Of a DNA stretch of 19,957 nucleotides, positions 19,299 to 19,957 are shown piece by piece. Origin of the DNA: Patescibacteria group bacterium. GTDB lineage: Bacteria > Patescibacteriota > Minisyncoccia > Phycocordibacterales > SBAW01. The stretch lies in the NCBI GenBank assembly GCA_030916835.1, contig JAUPWA010000008.1, forward strand, positions 1 through 19,957. Reading direction: 5' to 3'. A program made the translations under genes and the position numbers. Each line of letters begins with the position of its first letter. The first letter of the stretch is position 1. Below the pieces are notes generated by a model. The model was given only the letters and a program-made list of their open reading frames with translations. It ran no database searches and was not told the DNA's origin.

Positions 19299-19957
19299 CT
19301 AAGTCAGGATAAGTTGTCCCAACGCTGCTCGCACGCTATTCATAAGTGTCACAGAGTCTGCGGCGCGCTCCCTTAAGAAAGCCGCAACCTCCTCGTCTCC
19401 AATAAGAAGATCCCATGGGTGGTGTGTGTCTGGTGCTCGTTTGATATACTCACCTATCCAGCAAGACGGTGCGATATCATAGTCGCCGAACGTGTTGCCG
19501 AACAACGGCACTTTAGGCACATGTGGCCGCATGAGAGTGGAAGAGAACGACTCACAGAGCAGTACACACGGCGAGCAACCGAGCGTCAATCTCCAGAGCA
19601 CCTCTTCTCTCGGGACGACTTGCAACGTCTCGTGTTGCAAAACCCCAATACGCACGGCGTTGGTCTGAATTCTTTCAACTGTAGTAGAGCCATAGCTTGT
19701 TACTATGCTAGTTGAGTACCGCAACGCGACCAATTGGCCCAGCTTGCCTTTGAGACGTTGCTCGAACGCTTCGAATTTGTCGATCATGTCTTGCCCGATA
19801 TCGTCCATAAACTGGATGACAAGATCGGTCACGCGACAGCCAGAAGTCTGGCCTGCTTTGATACGATCACGCAAAGATTCCTTTAGTGTATGCACATTAG
19901 CTTTTTTGCCGGCAAGTTCCGCCTCAGCTACTGCTACGGCGGCGTTCAGGCTTCCCA
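19299..19957 (-). CDS. Coiled-coil protein of unknown function (N-terminus outside window)
   Basis: The frame is open to the last base of the window, so the start is missing; a GTG at 19895 is unlikely to be the true start because the coding frame continues upstream (NAAVAVAEAELAGKKAN). The visible N-terminal 90 residues or so are strongly helical and charged (ELAGKKANVHTLKESLRDRIK, DKFEAFEQRLKGKLGQL), suggesting a coiled coil. The rest is mixed alpha/beta with several Cys (LGCSPCVLLCES) and ends with a helical ALRERAADSVTLMNSVRAALGQL-like region. No family is recognised. It runs toward the 23S-like RNA gene, with terminators between them. Confidence 0.65.
   Translation of the reverse strand, partial: GSLNAAVAVAEAELAGKKANVHTLKESLRDRIKAGQTSGCRVTDLVIQFMDDIGQDMIDKFEAFEQRLKGKLGQLVALRYSTSIVTSYGSTTVERIQTNAVRIGVLQHETLQVVPREEVLWRLTLGCSPCVLLCESFSSTLMRPHVPKVPLFGNTFGDYDIAPSCWIGEYIKRAPDTHHPWDLLIGDEEVAAFLRERAADSVTLMNSVRAALGQLILT

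Noticed and set aside
1..19957. CRISPR array or defence system
   Set aside because: No regularly spaced repeats and no Cas, restriction or toxin-antitoxin gene could be recognised in either strand.

Overview
The window looks like a chromosomal segment of a Patescibacteria (CPR) bacterium, most likely of the Parcubacteria/Paceibacteria type. The evidence is a shortened release factor 2, secreted proteins of kinds typical of that group (a peptidoglycan-binding plus DUF5666-like protein, a DUF5684-DKNYY membrane protein, a GH6 cellulase leader), very compact genes, and almost no Shine-Dalgarno sites. TGA is used as a stop (end of ftsX) and RF2 carries the SPF motif that reads it, so the code is standard. 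This placement rests on gene content only.

Layout. 1-4927 (+) holds cell-surface and envelope genes: the 3' part of a CARDB/jelly-roll glycan-binding protein, a small anchored protein, a Prx5-type peroxiredoxin, a peptidoglycan-binding protein, a DUF5684-DKNYY membrane protein, and the 5' part of a GH6 cellulase that breaks off around 4803-4815. There it joins tail-to-tail the reversed first codons of a family 2 glycosyltransferase. 5101-10317 (+) is a housekeeping block: tRNA-Thr(GGT), uppS, tRNA-Thr(CGT), prfB, ftsE, ftsX, pyrG. It covers lipid-carrier synthesis, translation termination, division and CTP supply. The prfB start codon directly follows the encoded CCA of the second tRNA.

10327-15496 holds a DHA2-type MFS exporter, a Pro/Thr-rich surface protein, a 58-codon KGG peptide, TspO, a PQ-loop-like membrane protein and YibE/F. 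15493-17179 holds a divergent pair, a Fur-family regulator and a CooC-like ATPase, sharing a perfect palindrome that covers both -35 boxes, followed by an unrecognised cysteine-containing protein. 17251-18944 (-) holds three small genes: a membrane-anchored protein, an SGNH hydrolase and a DUF1801 protein. The end of the window has a stand-alone RNA gene and a partial coiled-coil protein.

Two signals stand out. First, 19017-19163 is a free-standing RNA gene with its own TTGATC-N16-TATAAT promoter and a strong terminator. Its body clearly resembles the helix 68 (start of helix 69) segment of 23S rRNA domain IV, enclosed by a new 13-bp closing stem. Second, at least eight protein genes have a TATACT/TATAGT-like -10 box exactly 6-7 nt before the start codon, so transcription should start at the start codon. 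Together with the tRNA-prfB junction, this points to widespread leaderless translation.
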